Origin: CAZFLM01 sp964519955
GTDB taxonomy: Bacteria; Armatimonadota; Chthonomonadetes; Chthonomonadales; CAJBBX01
Direction: 5' to 3'
DNA length: 64,000 nt
NCBI GenBank assembly: GCA_964519955.1
Contig: CAZFLM010000032.1
Span: forward strand, 1 to 64,000
The translations under genes and the position numbers were made by a program. Within the stretch, counting starts at the first letter, position 1. Each line of letters begins with the position of its first letter. The notes below the pieces were generated by a model. It made no database searches. It was not told the DNA's origin and saw nothing but the letters and a program-made list of their open reading frames with translations. Positions 9,528-18,646 of this stretch are shown here, in pieces.

Positions 9528-9569
9528 ATGGCCCCGGCCGCCGCACGATGCGGCAGCCGGGGCCATTTT
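9528..9569 (+). terminator. Intrinsic terminator after the HD-GYP gene
   Basis: ATGGCCCCGGC pairs with GCCGGGGCCAT over 11 bp. Inside it a second stem, GCCGCA with TGCGGC, encloses a 3-base loop. The hairpin is followed by TTTT. It begins 21 bases after the stop of the plus-strand gene. On the minus strand it lacks a T tract, so it mainly serves the HD-GYP transcript. Confidence 0.85.
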
Positions 9570-9590
9570 GCCGTCTGGGCCCGAGGAACG

Positions 9591-11504
9591 CTACGGCTGC
9601 TTCGGCCAGGCGCTCTGCATCGGGCACACGCGGACCGACACCACGCGAGCGGAGCCGCTCGATACCGTCAGCCCCAGCTTCTTGTTGGCCGGCCTCGGAC
9701 GGTAGAACGAGGTCATGGACATCGCCCCGTCGTTGCCGAAGACCTCGAGCGACCCGCGGTCCACCAACACGCGCAGCGTGATCTTCCCGTCGACCGCCGC
9801 GAGCGGCGCGGTCTTGCCCAGGCAGGTCACCGCCTTCGCGGCCGCGTCGTAGCGCACCTTCTCGCCGCGAACCTCCAACACCACGTCGGACGCATCGCGC
9901 AGCTCGACGGTCAGCTCGATGTCCACCAGCTCACCCGTCACGCCTGCCAGCAGATCGACGCCCGGCTTCAGCACCCGGTTGCGCACGACCTTGGCCGGGC
10001 CGCGCAGCTTCGCCACTTCGCGAACCGGGTAGCGATAGAGCCGCAGGCCGTCGGGCGTCTCCTTGAGCGTCAGCGTGCACGGCAGGCTCATCTGCTGGTT
10101 GAACGGCATACCCGCGAACTCGCTGCCCGCCATCCACGCGATCTGGATGCGGCGGCCGTCGGACGGCGGAACGTCGCTGTAGGACTGCACCGCGTAGTAG
10201 TTGCCGCCGAAGTCCACCTGCTGCACGCCGGTCTCAGGCGTGAACTTCTCGCCGCCGAAGTCGCCGACCATGTAGTGGCCGTTGGCGCCGGTGAGCACCC
10301 ACTTGGTCGCCCCATCCTTGCCCTCGATGGGCGCCTCGAAGAAGTCTGGGCACTCGCTGCAGCCCGGCACGGTGATCCGCTGCAGCTCGGTCCAGTTCTT
10401 GAGGTCCGGCGAGCCGAACAGCGCGTAGATCTCCCCGTCCAGGTAGAGCGCCATCACCCACTTGCCGCTCGGCGCGTGCCACACCACCTTCGGGTCGCGG
10501 TTGCCGCCGATGATGTGCTTCACCACCGGGTTCGCGGAGTACTTGGTGAAGGTGCGGCCACGATCCGTGCTGTAGGCGATGCACTGCGTGAAGGGCACGC
10601 CCTTCGACTCCGGCGAGGTGTCGCCCGCGGCCGTGTAGATCGCGACGATCGTCTTCTCGCCGCCCTTCTGGAAGCCGGCCGTGTTGCCCTCATCGACGAC
10701 CGCCGAGCCGGAGAAGATGGTGCCGAGCGCGTCCGGCTCGATGGCGTTCGCAAGCTGCGTCCAGTGCACCAGGTCCTTGCTGACCGCGTGCCCCCACGTC
10801 ATGTTCCCCCACTGCGTGCCGAAGGGGTTGTGCTGGAAGAACAGGTGGTACTCGCCCTTGTAGTACACCAGCCCGTTCGGGTCGTTGGTCCAGCCCTTGG
10901 CGGGCGTGAAGTGGAACTGGGGCCGATAGGTCTCGGCGTACAGCTTGCTAACCACGATTGCCTCCGCGTATCTCTCGGGACCCATCTCGATCTGATCGAT
11001 GTTGATGTGCCCCCAACCGCCCGTCGCGCTGTCGACGATCTGGATCTGCGCCGTCTTGCCCATCAGGTCCTGCACGTCCCAGGTCGCCCAGTCGAGAGCC
11101 TCGCTGCCGCCCGCCCGATCGTTGGGGCCGGTCGCCTTGCGCACCGCCTTGCCGTCGACGAGCAGGGCGATGTACGTCTGCTCCAGGTTCATGCCGCCGC
11201 CGAGGAGGAAGTTGATGTAGCGGCGCTGGATGGTGAACGGCGGCGAGGTGAGCGTGCCAACCGTCGCGTCTGCGCCGAAGTACGTGTTCACCAGGCGCTT
11301 CCCCTGGAACCCGCTGACCGGCATCTGGCCTGCCAACGTGCCGGCGGCCGGGCCCGGCCCGAACGCCGTGCCGGTCACCTTCCAGTCGCCATAGGTCTCC
11401 TGCTCGAAGTCGGCGATGACGATCTTGTCGTCCGCGCTGCGTCGCGCCCCTGCGGGCACTGCACACGCGGCCACGATCGCCAGGGCCAACGCGAAGTTGC
11501 GCAT
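9591..11504 (-). CDS. Secreted GH32 fructosidase (levanase/inulinase-like)
   Basis: 637 residues with signal peptide (1-20, ALALAIVAACAVPAGA) and a GGGAGTG site before the ATG. Residues ~25-185 are a beta-sandwich module like those that precede bacterial fructanases and may bind carbohydrate. The five-blade GH32 propeller follows, with WTNDPNG 205-211 (nucleophile D208), NRDPK (D337, transition-state stabiliser) and SECPDFFE (acid/base E384). The C-terminal ~150 residues match the GH32 beta-sandwich (IQIAWMAGSEFAGMPFNQQM, then LRVLVDRGSLEVFGNDG). Expected to hydrolyse beta-fructosides such as levan, inulin or sucrose outside the cell. Stands alone and is divergent from the aldolase gene. Confidence 0.95.
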   Translation of the reverse strand: MRNFALALAIVAACAVPAGARRSADDKIVIADFEQETYGDWKVTGTAFGPGPAAGTLAGQMPVSGFQGKRLVNTYFGADATVGTLTSPPFTIQRRYINFLLGGGMNLEQTYIALLVDGKAVRKATGPNDRAGGSEALDWATWDVQDLMGKTAQIQIVDSATGGWGHINIDQIEMGPERYAEAIVVSKLYAETYRPQFHFTPAKGWTNDPNGLVYYKGEYHLFFQHNPFGTQWGNMTWGHAVSKDLVHWTQLANAIEPDALGTIFSGSAVVDEGNTAGFQKGGEKTIVAIYTAAGDTSPESKGVPFTQCIAYSTDRGRTFTKYSANPVVKHIIGGNRDPKVVWHAPSGKWVMALYLDGEIYALFGSPDLKNWTELQRITVPGCSECPDFFEAPIEGKDGATKWVLTGANGHYMVGDFGGEKFTPETGVQQVDFGGNYYAVQSYSDVPPSDGRRIQIAWMAGSEFAGMPFNQQMSLPCTLTLKETPDGLRLYRYPVREVAKLRGPAKVVRNRVLKPGVDLLAGVTGELVDIELTVELRDASDVVLEVRGEKVRYDAAAKAVTCLGKTAPLAAVDGKITLRVLVDRGSLEVFGNDGAMSMTSFYRPRPANKKLGLTVSSGSARVVSVRVCPMQSAWPKQP

Positions 11505-11631
11505 CAGTCACTCCCGATCCGGCTGGATAACAGGAAGCACGCTTCCCGCGTCGTATTGTTCGGTGCGGGCCGCCGGTTGCCCTGCCGATGCCCGCCCAAC
11601 ACACGCCGCTTCCCTACCAGGAGACCACTCG

Positions 11632-12426
11632 ATGCGTTCCAACACCGTCAAGCACGCGCTGCGCCAGGACCAACCGCAGGTCGGCACGTGGCTGTCGCTG
11701 GGCAGCCCCATGGCCGCGCGATTCATGGCCCGGGCCGGCTTCCATTGGCTCACGGTCGACCTGGAGCACAGCCCCATCGACATCCAGGACGCCGCCACCA
11801 TCTTCGGGCAGGTGGCCGACGCGGGCGGCATCCCCCTGGCGCGCGTCCCCTCGAACACGCACGAGAACGTGAAGCGGGTGCTCGACGCCGGCGCGTTCGG
11901 GGTCATCTTCCCCATGTGCAACACGCGTGAGGAGGCCGAACGTGCCGTGGCGGCCTGCAAGTATGCGCCGCAAGGCAAGCGCTCGGTGGGTGGCGGCATG
12001 CACGCGCTCAACTTCGCGACGACGCCCGGCGAGTACTACGCCAAGGCCAACGACGAGATCCTCGTCATCGTGCAGATCGAGCACGTGGACGCGGTGGCGC
12101 GCTGCGAGGAGATCCTGAGCGTGCCGGGCATCGACGCGTGCTTCGTCGGCCCGAACGACCTGCTCTCGTCGATGTGCCGCGTGCCTGCGATGGAGACCGA
12201 CGAGCCGGAGTTCGTCGAGGCGATGCGCACCATACTGGCGACAGCGCGCAAGTGCGGCGTGGCCCCGGGGCTGCACGTCGGCGACGCCGCGATGGCCCAG
12301 CGCCGCATCGCGGAGGGCTGGCGCTTCGTCGCCATCTCCAGCGAGCTGGGCTTCATGCAGAGCCGCGCCGAGCAGGTGGCCGCGGAGGTGATCGGCGGCG
12401 CGGGCGCAGGGGCGGTGCGGTACTGA
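11632..12426 (+). CDS. HpcH/HpaI family aldolase (2-keto-3-deoxy sugar-acid type)
   Basis: 264 residues; the ATG at 11632 is preceded by AGGAG at 8 bases, so the longer open frame upstream is not used. Family hallmarks are WLTVDLEHSPID near the N terminus, FGVIFPMCNTREEAERAV, GKRSVGG, the metal-binding VQIEHVDAV glutamate and the aspartate region DACFVGPNDL. These enzymes are class II aldolases that split 2-keto-3-deoxy acids, such as 2-keto-3-deoxy-L-rhamnonate or HHED, into pyruvate and an aldehyde in the cytoplasm. Given rhamnose- and uronate-related genes in the window, a deoxy-sugar-acid aldolase is reasonable, but specificity cannot be read from the sequence. Confidence 0.92.
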   Translation: MRSNTVKHALRQDQPQVGTWLSLGSPMAARFMARAGFHWLTVDLEHSPIDIQDAATIFGQVADAGGIPLARVPSNTHENVKRVLDAGAFGVIFPMCNTREEAERAVAACKYAPQGKRSVGGGMHALNFATTPGEYYAKANDEILVIVQIEHVDAVARCEEILSVPGIDACFVGPNDLLSSMCRVPAMETDEPEFVEAMRTILATARKCGVAPGLHVGDAAMAQRRIAEGWRFVAISSELGFMQSRAEQVAAEVIGGAGAGAVRY

Positions 12427-12441
12427 AGCCCAGCGCCATCA

Positions 12442-12715
12442 GTCCACCGATGAACGGAGATGCACGGCGATAACGTCAAGGGCCTCGAACCGCAGATGGA
12501 CGCAGATACACGCAGACAAAGTCAAGGGCCGGGAACCACCGATGAACACCGATCTGGACGGATAGCGGCGGATGTTGGGCGGCGATGGTCGGTCGATGTG
12601 CCCTGGCCATTCCATCCTGCTCTGATCGGCAGCGATCCGTGTTCATCTGTGGTTCCAGGCCCTTGACCATACATGCGGCCATCCGCGGCCATCCGCGGCC
12701 ATCCGCTGTTCAAGG
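12442..12715. repeat. Cluster of dispersed ATCYGYG-type intergenic repeats
   Basis: Immediately after the aldolase stop are three head-to-tail copies of a unit starting GTCAAGGGC and continuing AACCRCMGATGAAC; a degenerate copy starts at 12442 and clearer ones at 12475 and 12521. A copy in the opposite orientation lies at 12634-12667. Three tandem 10-base CATCCGCGGC units follow at about 12672-12708. The 34 bases at 12634-12667 recur identically at 14328-14361. The region fills the gap between the aldolase and the next, convergent gene. Confidence 0.85.
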
Positions 12716-12728
12716 CCAGGCCGCCGGG

Positions 12729-14081
12729 CTAGCGTGGCCCCTTCCGCTGCGGGCCGTCCTTCCAGACGTAGGTGTAGTTGACGTTCTTGCCCCAGAAGAT
12801 GTTGCCGGTCTGGATGCCCAGCGCCATCTTCTTCCAGCGTGTGGTCGGTACCGGGATCCGGTACGTTCGGCTCTCGTGCTTGCGCGGGGACGCGTAGAGA
12901 GACGGGTAGTTTCCCGCCAGGAAGGTCCAGTTCTTGTCGTCGTTGCTGCCGTGCAGCCCGACCGAGAAGCTCACGAAGTCGCCCTCGCCGGCGCCCGCAC
13001 TGGACCCGGTGTCGGCTGCCTTCGCCGTGATGATGATCTCGCCGCCCGGCGCCACCATGTCGATGGGCGCGTTCCAGGTCACCGCAAGCGACGTCGTGGG
13101 CGCTCCTTCCCGGTTCGGGTTGACCCAGGTGTGCCGGCTGATGCCGGCCTGGATGGTCCCGCGCGCTCTCTGCGGACCGTCGGCGTACTGCTGGATGGCC
13201 TGCTCGATGTTCGGGTTGTCCGACCAGACGACGCTGTCGAAGAGCACCCAGGCGCCGCCCGCCGGGATCTGCTTGGCGGAGCCGGTTGGCTTCGGCGCGG
13301 CTCCGGGCTTGGCCGCGCCGCCGGGCTGCCACTCGGCGATCGACGGCTCCATCGCCGCCACGCGCTCGAGCTGCCGGTCGATGAGCTGCACATAGTTTGC
13401 GTACTGCCAGTGCCGCCGGCCCGTGATCCACTTGTTGGTCTCGGCCTCGCGGATCGCGTCGGCGAGCACGCCGCACTCGGTCCGTATGAGGCGCAGCAGG
13501 TCGCTGGTCTCGCGCAGAGCGGCGGCGCGGGCACTCGCGGAGCGGCCAGCCTGGGCGTCCACCTCGGCGGAGAGCTTCGCGATCCACCTGCCGATGGCCG
13601 CCTCCTGCGCGCGATACGCCGGGTCCTCCCACTTGGGCTGCTGCCGCGGGAACGTCTGGCCCATGTGGACATACTCGTGCGTCATGGTCGACGCAAGCGA
13701 CACCAGGAACGACGACTGCGGGTCGTACGGACGGTTCGCCTTGGTCGCCGCGGCGCGGTCCCGGTGGCTCTGGTTGATCGTCATCGTGTTCGTGTCGACA
13801 CCGCCGTAACCCAGCTTGCCCGCCTTGACCTGGGCCGTTGTCTCATGGTTCGCGATGAACACGTAGTCGCGGATTGCTCCGAAGCTGACTTTGCCGCTGC
13901 CAAAGTCGGTGAGCAGCTTACTGGCGAGCGCTCCCTCGCCGAGCCGCGTCAGGGTCTTGGCGATGAGCGTCACGGTGGCCTGACCGGGCTTCTGGGCTTG
14001 GGCGCGAGCCGGCGCCACGGTCAGGCCGACGGAGAGTACAACAAGCGCGATGGACCCGGGCAGGTGTGTCCTTGCTCGCAT
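12729..14081 (-). CDS. Secreted protein with HExxH zincin-like motif
   Basis: 450 residues; AGGAGG lies 7 bases before the ATG. Signal peptide about residues 1-28 (ALVVLSVGLTVAPARAQA). The N-terminal half is alpha-helical and contains H135-E-Y-V-H139, with a candidate third ligand E160 in YRAQEAAIGRW, the spacing of gluzincin metallopeptidases. A Pro/Ala/Lys linker at about 255-275 leads to a C-terminal beta-rich domain (~275-450) that may be a carbohydrate- or surface-binding module. I do not recognise the family. A zinc-dependent peptidase is inferred from the motif only. Convergent with the aldolase across the repeat cluster. Confidence 0.7.
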   Translation of the reverse strand: MRARTHLPGSIALVVLSVGLTVAPARAQAQKPGQATVTLIAKTLTRLGEGALASKLLTDFGSGKVSFGAIRDYVFIANHETTAQVKAGKLGYGGVDTNTMTINQSHRDRAAATKANRPYDPQSSFLVSLASTMTHEYVHMGQTFPRQQPKWEDPAYRAQEAAIGRWIAKLSAEVDAQAGRSASARAAALRETSDLLRLIRTECGVLADAIREAETNKWITGRRHWQYANYVQLIDRQLERVAAMEPSIAEWQPGGAAKPGAAPKPTGSAKQIPAGGAWVLFDSVVWSDNPNIEQAIQQYADGPQRARGTIQAGISRHTWVNPNREGAPTTSLAVTWNAPIDMVAPGGEIIITAKAADTGSSAGAGEGDFVSFSVGLHGSNDDKNWTFLAGNYPSLYASPRKHESRTYRIPVPTTRWKKMALGIQTGNIFWGKNVNYTYVWKDGPQRKGPR

Positions 14082-14310
14082 AGAGGCGCCTCCTAACAGG
14101 TGTTCGACGTGCTATTTGATCGGTAGGCCGCCAACTCCTGCTCAGGGCCGGATCTTGCAGGAGTCGCGCAGCTCCGCAGCGTAGCACAAGACGAGCCAAG
14201 ACACGCGCCGGCGTTTGCGGCAACCGATAAACAGCAATGAACCCCGCTCAGGCACATCGCGACAGGATGGAGCGGCGTGGCTTCATCGCATCAGCTTGGT
14301 CGCCTGACAT

Positions 14311-14397
14311 CTGCCGTGATCCCGGCCGATCCGTGTTCATCTGTGGTTCCAGGCCCTTGACGTGATCTGCGTTGATCCGCGTCCATCTGCGGTTCCA
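14311..14397. repeat. Dispersed ATCYGYG-type repeat upstream of the sulfatase
   Basis: Two back-to-back units occur. The one at 14328-14361 is identical to 12634-12667. The one at 14364-14397 reads as three ~10-base modules (GATCTGCGTT, GATCCGCGTC, CATCTGCGGT). It ends 14 bases before the sulfatase ATG, so here the repeat forms the 5' leader of a gene rather than a 3' end. The rest of the 14082-14411 gap shows nothing recognisable. Confidence 0.85.
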
Positions 14398-14411
14398 AGA
14401 GAGCGAACGCC

Positions 14412-15866
14412 ATGCAGCAGCGGCCGAACATCCTTATCTTCATGACGGACCACCAGCGCGCCGACACAGTGGCGCCGGGCCATCCGTGCCTCACGCCGAA
14501 CGTCGACCGGCTGGCCCGGGAGGGCATCCGGTTCACCGGCGCGCGCTGCCCGTCGCCGCACTGCTGCCCGTCGCGCGCCACATTCATGACCGGGCTCTAC
14601 CCCTCGCGGCACGGCGTGTGGAACAACCTGCTGAACGACCAGGCGCTCAGTCGGGGCCTGAAGCCGGGCGTCCGCACGTTCTCGGAGGACCTGCGCAGCG
14701 CGGGCTACCGCCTGGCCTACGACGGCAAGTGGCACGTGAGCGCGGAGAAGACGCCCGCCGACTACGGCTGGGAGGAGCTGTTCGTGAGCGCGGCCCGGGC
14801 GGAGCGGCATGGGCTGACGTGGGAGAACTGGGAGAAGCAGGCCCCGCAGGACCCCGCGCGCCGCCGCGAGCCCGGCGTCATCCGCCGGCCCGGCTGGGGC
14901 GACGCGCGCCTCTACGGGACGATCCCCGACGACGCGCCGCCCGGCCACGACGAGCGAGTGGTCGACGAAGCCGTGCGCGCGCTGCCGAAGCTGGCCGCCG
15001 GCACCGAGCCCTGGTGCCTCTACGTCGGCATGATCGGCCCGCACGACCCCTACATGGTGCGGAAGCGCTGCGTCGAGCGATACCGGCTGGAAGATGTGCC
15101 CCTGCCGCCGAGCTACCGCGACACGCTTCGCGATAAGCCGCGCGTGGTGCAGCGGATGCGGCGGCAGTACTGGAGCCAGCTCTCCGAGCGCGAGGTGCGC
15201 GACGCGATCCGCCACTTCTGGGCGTACTGCACCTACCTCGACGAGCAGTTCGGCCAGGTAATACGCGCGCTGGAGGCGACCGGCCAGGCGGACAACACAC
15301 TCGTGGTCTACACGGCCGACCACGGTGACACCTGCGGCGACCATGGCATCTTCCTGAAGGGCATCCCGTGCTACCGCGGCGCCTACGAGGTCCCCTGCGT
15401 GATGCGCTGGCCCGCCGGCATCGCCCACCCGGGCCGCACGGTCGACGAGTTCGTCTCGCTGGCCGACTTCGCGCCAACCTTCGCCGACATCGCGGGCGCG
15501 CGCAGCCCCCAACGCCCCGCCGGCCGCAGCCTGGCGCCCTTCCTCCGCGGCGAGGCGCCCGCCGACTGGCCGGACGAGATCCACACCCAGTGCAACGGCG
15601 TGGAGCTGTACTACACGCAGCGCTCGGTCACGACGCGCGAGTGGAAGTACGTGTACAACGGGTTCGACGAGGACGAGCTGTACCACGTGGCCGAGGACCC
15701 GCACGAGCTGCACAACCTGGCCGCCGACCCGAAGCACGACGCGGCCAAGCGCGACCTGGTCCGCCGCATGTGGCGCTTCGCCCACCGCGAGGACGACGCC
15801 GCCACCAACTCCTACGGCACCGTGGCGCTCTGCCCCTGGGGCCCGGCGGAGGCGTTCAGGGAGTAG
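14412..15866 (+). CDS. Type I sulfatase (formylglycine-dependent)
   Basis: 484 residues of the alkaline-phosphatase superfamily. The start NILIFMTDHQRAD supplies metal ligand D13. The sulfatase signature C51-C-P-S-R55 with downstream TGLYPSRHG is complete; C51 should be converted to formylglycine, which needs a maturase that is not encoded in this window. The second metal site appears as YTADHGDTCGDHG, about residues 300-312. No signal peptide is evident, so it may act in the cytoplasm or be exported otherwise. C-terminal length and the LYHVAEDPHELHNLA motif fit carbohydrate or choline-type sulfatases. It suggests sulfated glycans among the substrates. The leader is formed by the dispersed repeat. 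Confidence 0.95.
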   Translation: MQQRPNILIFMTDHQRADTVAPGHPCLTPNVDRLAREGIRFTGARCPSPHCCPSRATFMTGLYPSRHGVWNNLLNDQALSRGLKPGVRTFSEDLRSAGYRLAYDGKWHVSAEKTPADYGWEELFVSAARAERHGLTWENWEKQAPQDPARRREPGVIRRPGWGDARLYGTIPDDAPPGHDERVVDEAVRALPKLAAGTEPWCLYVGMIGPHDPYMVRKRCVERYRLEDVPLPPSYRDTLRDKPRVVQRMRRQYWSQLSEREVRDAIRHFWAYCTYLDEQFGQVIRALEATGQADNTLVVYTADHGDTCGDHGIFLKGIPCYRGAYEVPCVMRWPAGIAHPGRTVDEFVSLADFAPTFADIAGARSPQRPAGRSLAPFLRGEAPADWPDEIHTQCNGVELYYTQRSVTTREWKYVYNGFDEDELYHVAEDPHELHNLAADPKHDAAKRDLVRRMWRFAHREDDAATNSYGTVALCPWGPAEAFRE

Positions 15867-15889
15867 GTGGTCGGTGCCGACGGTCCTGC

Positions 15890-16624
15890 CTACCTCACGC
15901 CGGCGACAAATGCCTGGCTGAAGCCCGCCGCAAAGGCAAAGGCGAACGCGGCTATCTCCAGCCCGATCTTCACCCAGCCATTCACCTTGTCCGCGCTGCT
16001 CTTGCCGCACACGAGCACAATCGCGATGGCTAGGGCAACCAGGTCGGCAAGCAGGCCAACTGGGGCGTCGCCGGCCGCGGTCATCATCACACAGAACAGC
16101 GTCAGCGACCACATGACCACGATGAGCGCGCCCCTGGCCCGAGCGGCGGGCAGCTGGCCCACATACTGGGGAGTGGGCACCATGACCACAAGCGGCACCT
16201 GCTGCGGGCCGACCGACGCGCCACACTGGGAGCAGAAGTTGGTCCCCAAGGGCACCGAGGCGCCGCATCCGGCGCATTGGAAGTAAGGGACTCCCGGCTG
16301 TGGCGGACTGGCCGCAGGTGCAGGGGGCGCGGGCGGCGGAGGCGCGAAGGCCTGTGTGCGCTGCAGCGCCGCGGTGTGGCAATCGGGGCAGAGGCCCGAG
16401 CAGAGCTGCGCGCGTGGCGTCGCCCGGCGGCATCCGGAGCAATAGACCGGCAGCATCCGGTCCTCGGCGGTCGCGCCTGCGTCGTGCGCCGGCATCTGGC
16501 GGGTCGGCTCCACGGCAGGTGGCGCCGTTGGCCTCAACCGGCAGCCGCATCGGCCACACGTCGGCGCTGTCGCGTCTATCGTCTCATGGCAGGTTGGGCA
16601 CGACCGGTGCGCAGGCGGTTCCAT
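15890..16624 (-). CDS. Zinc-ribbon membrane protein
   Basis: 244 residues from ATG 16624, chosen because GAGGAGG precedes it. Three CxxC-type zinc ribbons follow in order: CPTCHETIDATAPTCGRCG (about 9-27), YCSGCRR with CPDCH, and FQCAGCGASVPLGTNFCSQCG. A Pro/Ala-rich linker separates the last two. The C-terminal ~75 residues hold two or three hydrophobic helices (LIVVMWSLTLFCVMMTAA; LLADLVALAIAIVLVCG; IAAFAFAFAAGF). A cytoplasmic metal-binding head on a membrane anchor is the likely arrangement. Such proteins are common and mostly uncharacterised. Convergent with the sulfatase, 23 bases apart. Confidence 0.75.
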   Translation of the reverse strand: MEPPAHRSCPTCHETIDATAPTCGRCGCRLRPTAPPAVEPTRQMPAHDAGATAEDRMLPVYCSGCRRATPRAQLCSGLCPDCHTAALQRTQAFAPPPPAPPAPAASPPQPGVPYFQCAGCGASVPLGTNFCSQCGASVGPQQVPLVVMVPTPQYVGQLPAARARGALIVVMWSLTLFCVMMTAAGDAPVGLLADLVALAIAIVLVCGKSSADKVNGWVKIGLEIAAFAFAFAAGFSQAFVAGVR

Positions 16625-16991
16625 CGTGGGGGGCCTCCTCGCAGCCATTGTTCGGCGCTCGCTCACCCATTCCTGCCGCCCCGCCCAGCGCATTTGGCCC
16701 AATGCTGGCACTGGCGCAGCAAGACAGCACGTGCGGCATCCGGTTCGCACTACCTTGAACAGGCGGGCACCGTCGGGCCCGCTCCGGCGGCGTTCGGGGC
16801 GCGATGCGCGGGGCGTATGGCTACAGGAACGGCGTGTTCCGATGCGGTCAGGCGTGCATCCCCGTGGCGCTCACCGACATCGGCCACGGCGGCGGCCATG
16901 AGCACGGCCCCAGGGGATGACCGAGCGCCAGGATCAAGGACAAGGGCACAGGGGCCGGCCGGCCCCCAACACCCACCCCCAGCCCCCGCCG
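16625..16991. other. Intergenic region, nothing recognised
   Basis: This 367-base stretch separates the zinc-ribbon gene start from the end of the oxidoreductase gene. It ends in a C-rich tract near 16960-16990. Open frames crossing it are arginine-rich shadows. No hairpin terminator, promoter or repeat was found. Confidence 0.5.
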
Positions 16992-18434
16992 TTACGCCTT
17001 CGCGGGCACCTCGAAGCCGGCGCGGTACTGGCGGGTCAGCAGCGCGTTGGCTTCCTGGTCCTTGCCGAAGCCCTCGCCGCTGATCTTCAGCGACTTGCCG
17101 ACGCGGTACTGGGTGTCCTGAAGCACCACCTTGTTCGCGGCCAGGTGCTCCTCGTAGCGCTCGAAGGTCTCCGCCGCCTCCTTGTTGTCGCCGAACACCT
17201 TGCGCGTCTTGTCGTAGGGCTGCGGCGTGCCGAGCTTGTACGAGATGTTCGCCAGGTGGCAGAGCGCGCTGGAGAGATGGCCCTCCTCGCAGTCTGCGTT
17301 CAGGTCGCGGTACTTCCGGCTGCGCACCGCCTTCAGGAAGTTGGCGTGGTGGTCGCCGCCGCCCTTGAACTCAGCCACCTGGTTCCCATCGTTGTCGAAG
17401 GCGAGCGCGCTACTGTAGCTCGGGGCCACCACGACGCCCTCGGTGCCGTACCAGATGTTGCCCACCTTGGCGCGCATCAGGTCCGGCGTCTCCAGGCCGC
17501 GCACCTCGAAGATGAGCTGCGCGTCGCCATAGTCGAAGAACGTCAGGAGCGTGTTCGGCGTCTCGGCATCGTCCACGTAGCCGAAGCGGCCGCCGAGCGA
17601 CATCACGCTCTTGGGGAACTTCCTGGCGCCCAGGCCCCAGCGCGCCTTGTCCATCTCGTGGATGCCCTGGTTGCCGATGTCCCCGTTGCCATAATCCCAG
17701 AACCAATGCCAGTCGTAGTGGAACTTCTTCCGCAGCACGTCCTTCATCGGCGCGGGGCCGAGCCAGAGGCTGTAGTCCACCGTGGCGGGAGGCGTCTGGG
17801 CGCCGCCGCACTGGCCGATGCTGCCCCGGGGCTTGTAGCATAGGGCTCGGGCGATCGTGACCTTGCCGATCTTGCCGGAGTGGATGTAGTCCAGCGCGTC
17901 GCGCATGCCCTTCTGCGAGCGGCTCTGCGTGCCGCACTGGCAGATGCGCCCGGTCTTGCGCGCCACCTCGACGATGCGCCGGCCCTCGTTCACCTCGTGG
18001 CTGATCGGCTTCTCGACGTAGACGTCCTTGCCCGCCTGCATCGACCAGATCGCCCCGAGCGCGTGCCAGTGGTTCGGCGTGGCAATGGAGACCGCGTCGA
18101 TGTCCTTGTTCTCGAGGAGCTTGCGGATGTCCTGATACGTCTTCGGCGCGGGCTTTCCGGCTTTGACGACCGCCGCCACACCCTTGTCGATCACGGCGGT
18201 ATCCGCGTCGCAGAGGGCGATCAACTCCACCTCGTCCTTGCCGAGCAGGTTCGAAATGTGGCCCATGCCCTGCCCGTTGAAACCGATGACCGCCATGCGG
18301 ATCTTGTCGTTCGCGGCGACCCGCTTGCGCGGAGCCGGCGCGGCAGCCGCCTGCGCGACGGACGCCGATGCGGCGGAAACTGTGAGCAGCGCCAGCGAGT
18401 CCTCCAGGAACCGCCTGCGCGAGATTCTATCCAT
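16992..18434 (-). CDS. Tat-exported Gfo/Idh/MocA-family oxidoreductase
   Basis: 480 residues from ATG 18434, which has GGAGG 9 bases upstream. The N terminus SRRRFLEDSLALLTVSAA is a twin-arginine signal, so the protein is probably exported folded with its cofactor bound. Residues ~45-165 form a Rossmann fold (MAVIGFNGQGMGH, then LCDAD, ATPNHWH and the family motif E141-K-P). The C-terminal half is the alpha/beta substrate domain (GDIGNQGIHEMDKARWGLG). Exported members of this family oxidise or rearrange sugars and sugar derivatives with tightly bound NAD(P); several act as glycosidases. Substrate unknown. Single gene, divergent from the nucleotidyltransferase-like gene. Confidence 0.93.
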   Translation of the reverse strand: MDRISRRRFLEDSLALLTVSAASASVAQAAAAPAPRKRVAANDKIRMAVIGFNGQGMGHISNLLGKDEVELIALCDADTAVIDKGVAAVVKAGKPAPKTYQDIRKLLENKDIDAVSIATPNHWHALGAIWSMQAGKDVYVEKPISHEVNEGRRIVEVARKTGRICQCGTQSRSQKGMRDALDYIHSGKIGKVTIARALCYKPRGSIGQCGGAQTPPATVDYSLWLGPAPMKDVLRKKFHYDWHWFWDYGNGDIGNQGIHEMDKARWGLGARKFPKSVMSLGGRFGYVDDAETPNTLLTFFDYGDAQLIFEVRGLETPDLMRAKVGNIWYGTEGVVVAPSYSSALAFDNDGNQVAEFKGGGDHHANFLKAVRSRKYRDLNADCEEGHLSSALCHLANISYKLGTPQPYDKTRKVFGDNKEAAETFERYEEHLAANKVVLQDTQYRVGKSLKISGEGFGKDQEANALLTRQYRAGFEVPAKA

Positions 18435-18646
18435 CCCGTTCGTCCTCCAAGGATCGTCCGCGGCGCTGCCCGTGTGCCGACGCCGCGTGGCGCTGAATGA
18501 TACTCGCCTTCCTGGTTCTACGCCCGCCCCCGGCATTCCTACGCGCCGCCGAAGAGCCCTCTCGCCTCGCGCCGCCCGCACTCTCGACCGATAATGTACG
18601 GAATGCCCCGCCACTCAAGGGCTATCCCACGTCACGGGTCCCGAAC

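Noticed and set aside
9528..11930. 800-residue plus-strand frame opposite the GH32 gene
   Set aside because: Runs antisense through GH32 and into the aldolase gene in another frame; composition is Arg/His/Val-rich and lacks motifs.
12442..12715. CRISPR array
   Set aside because: Repeats are degenerate, back to back or inverted, with no regular unique spacers and no cas genes nearby.
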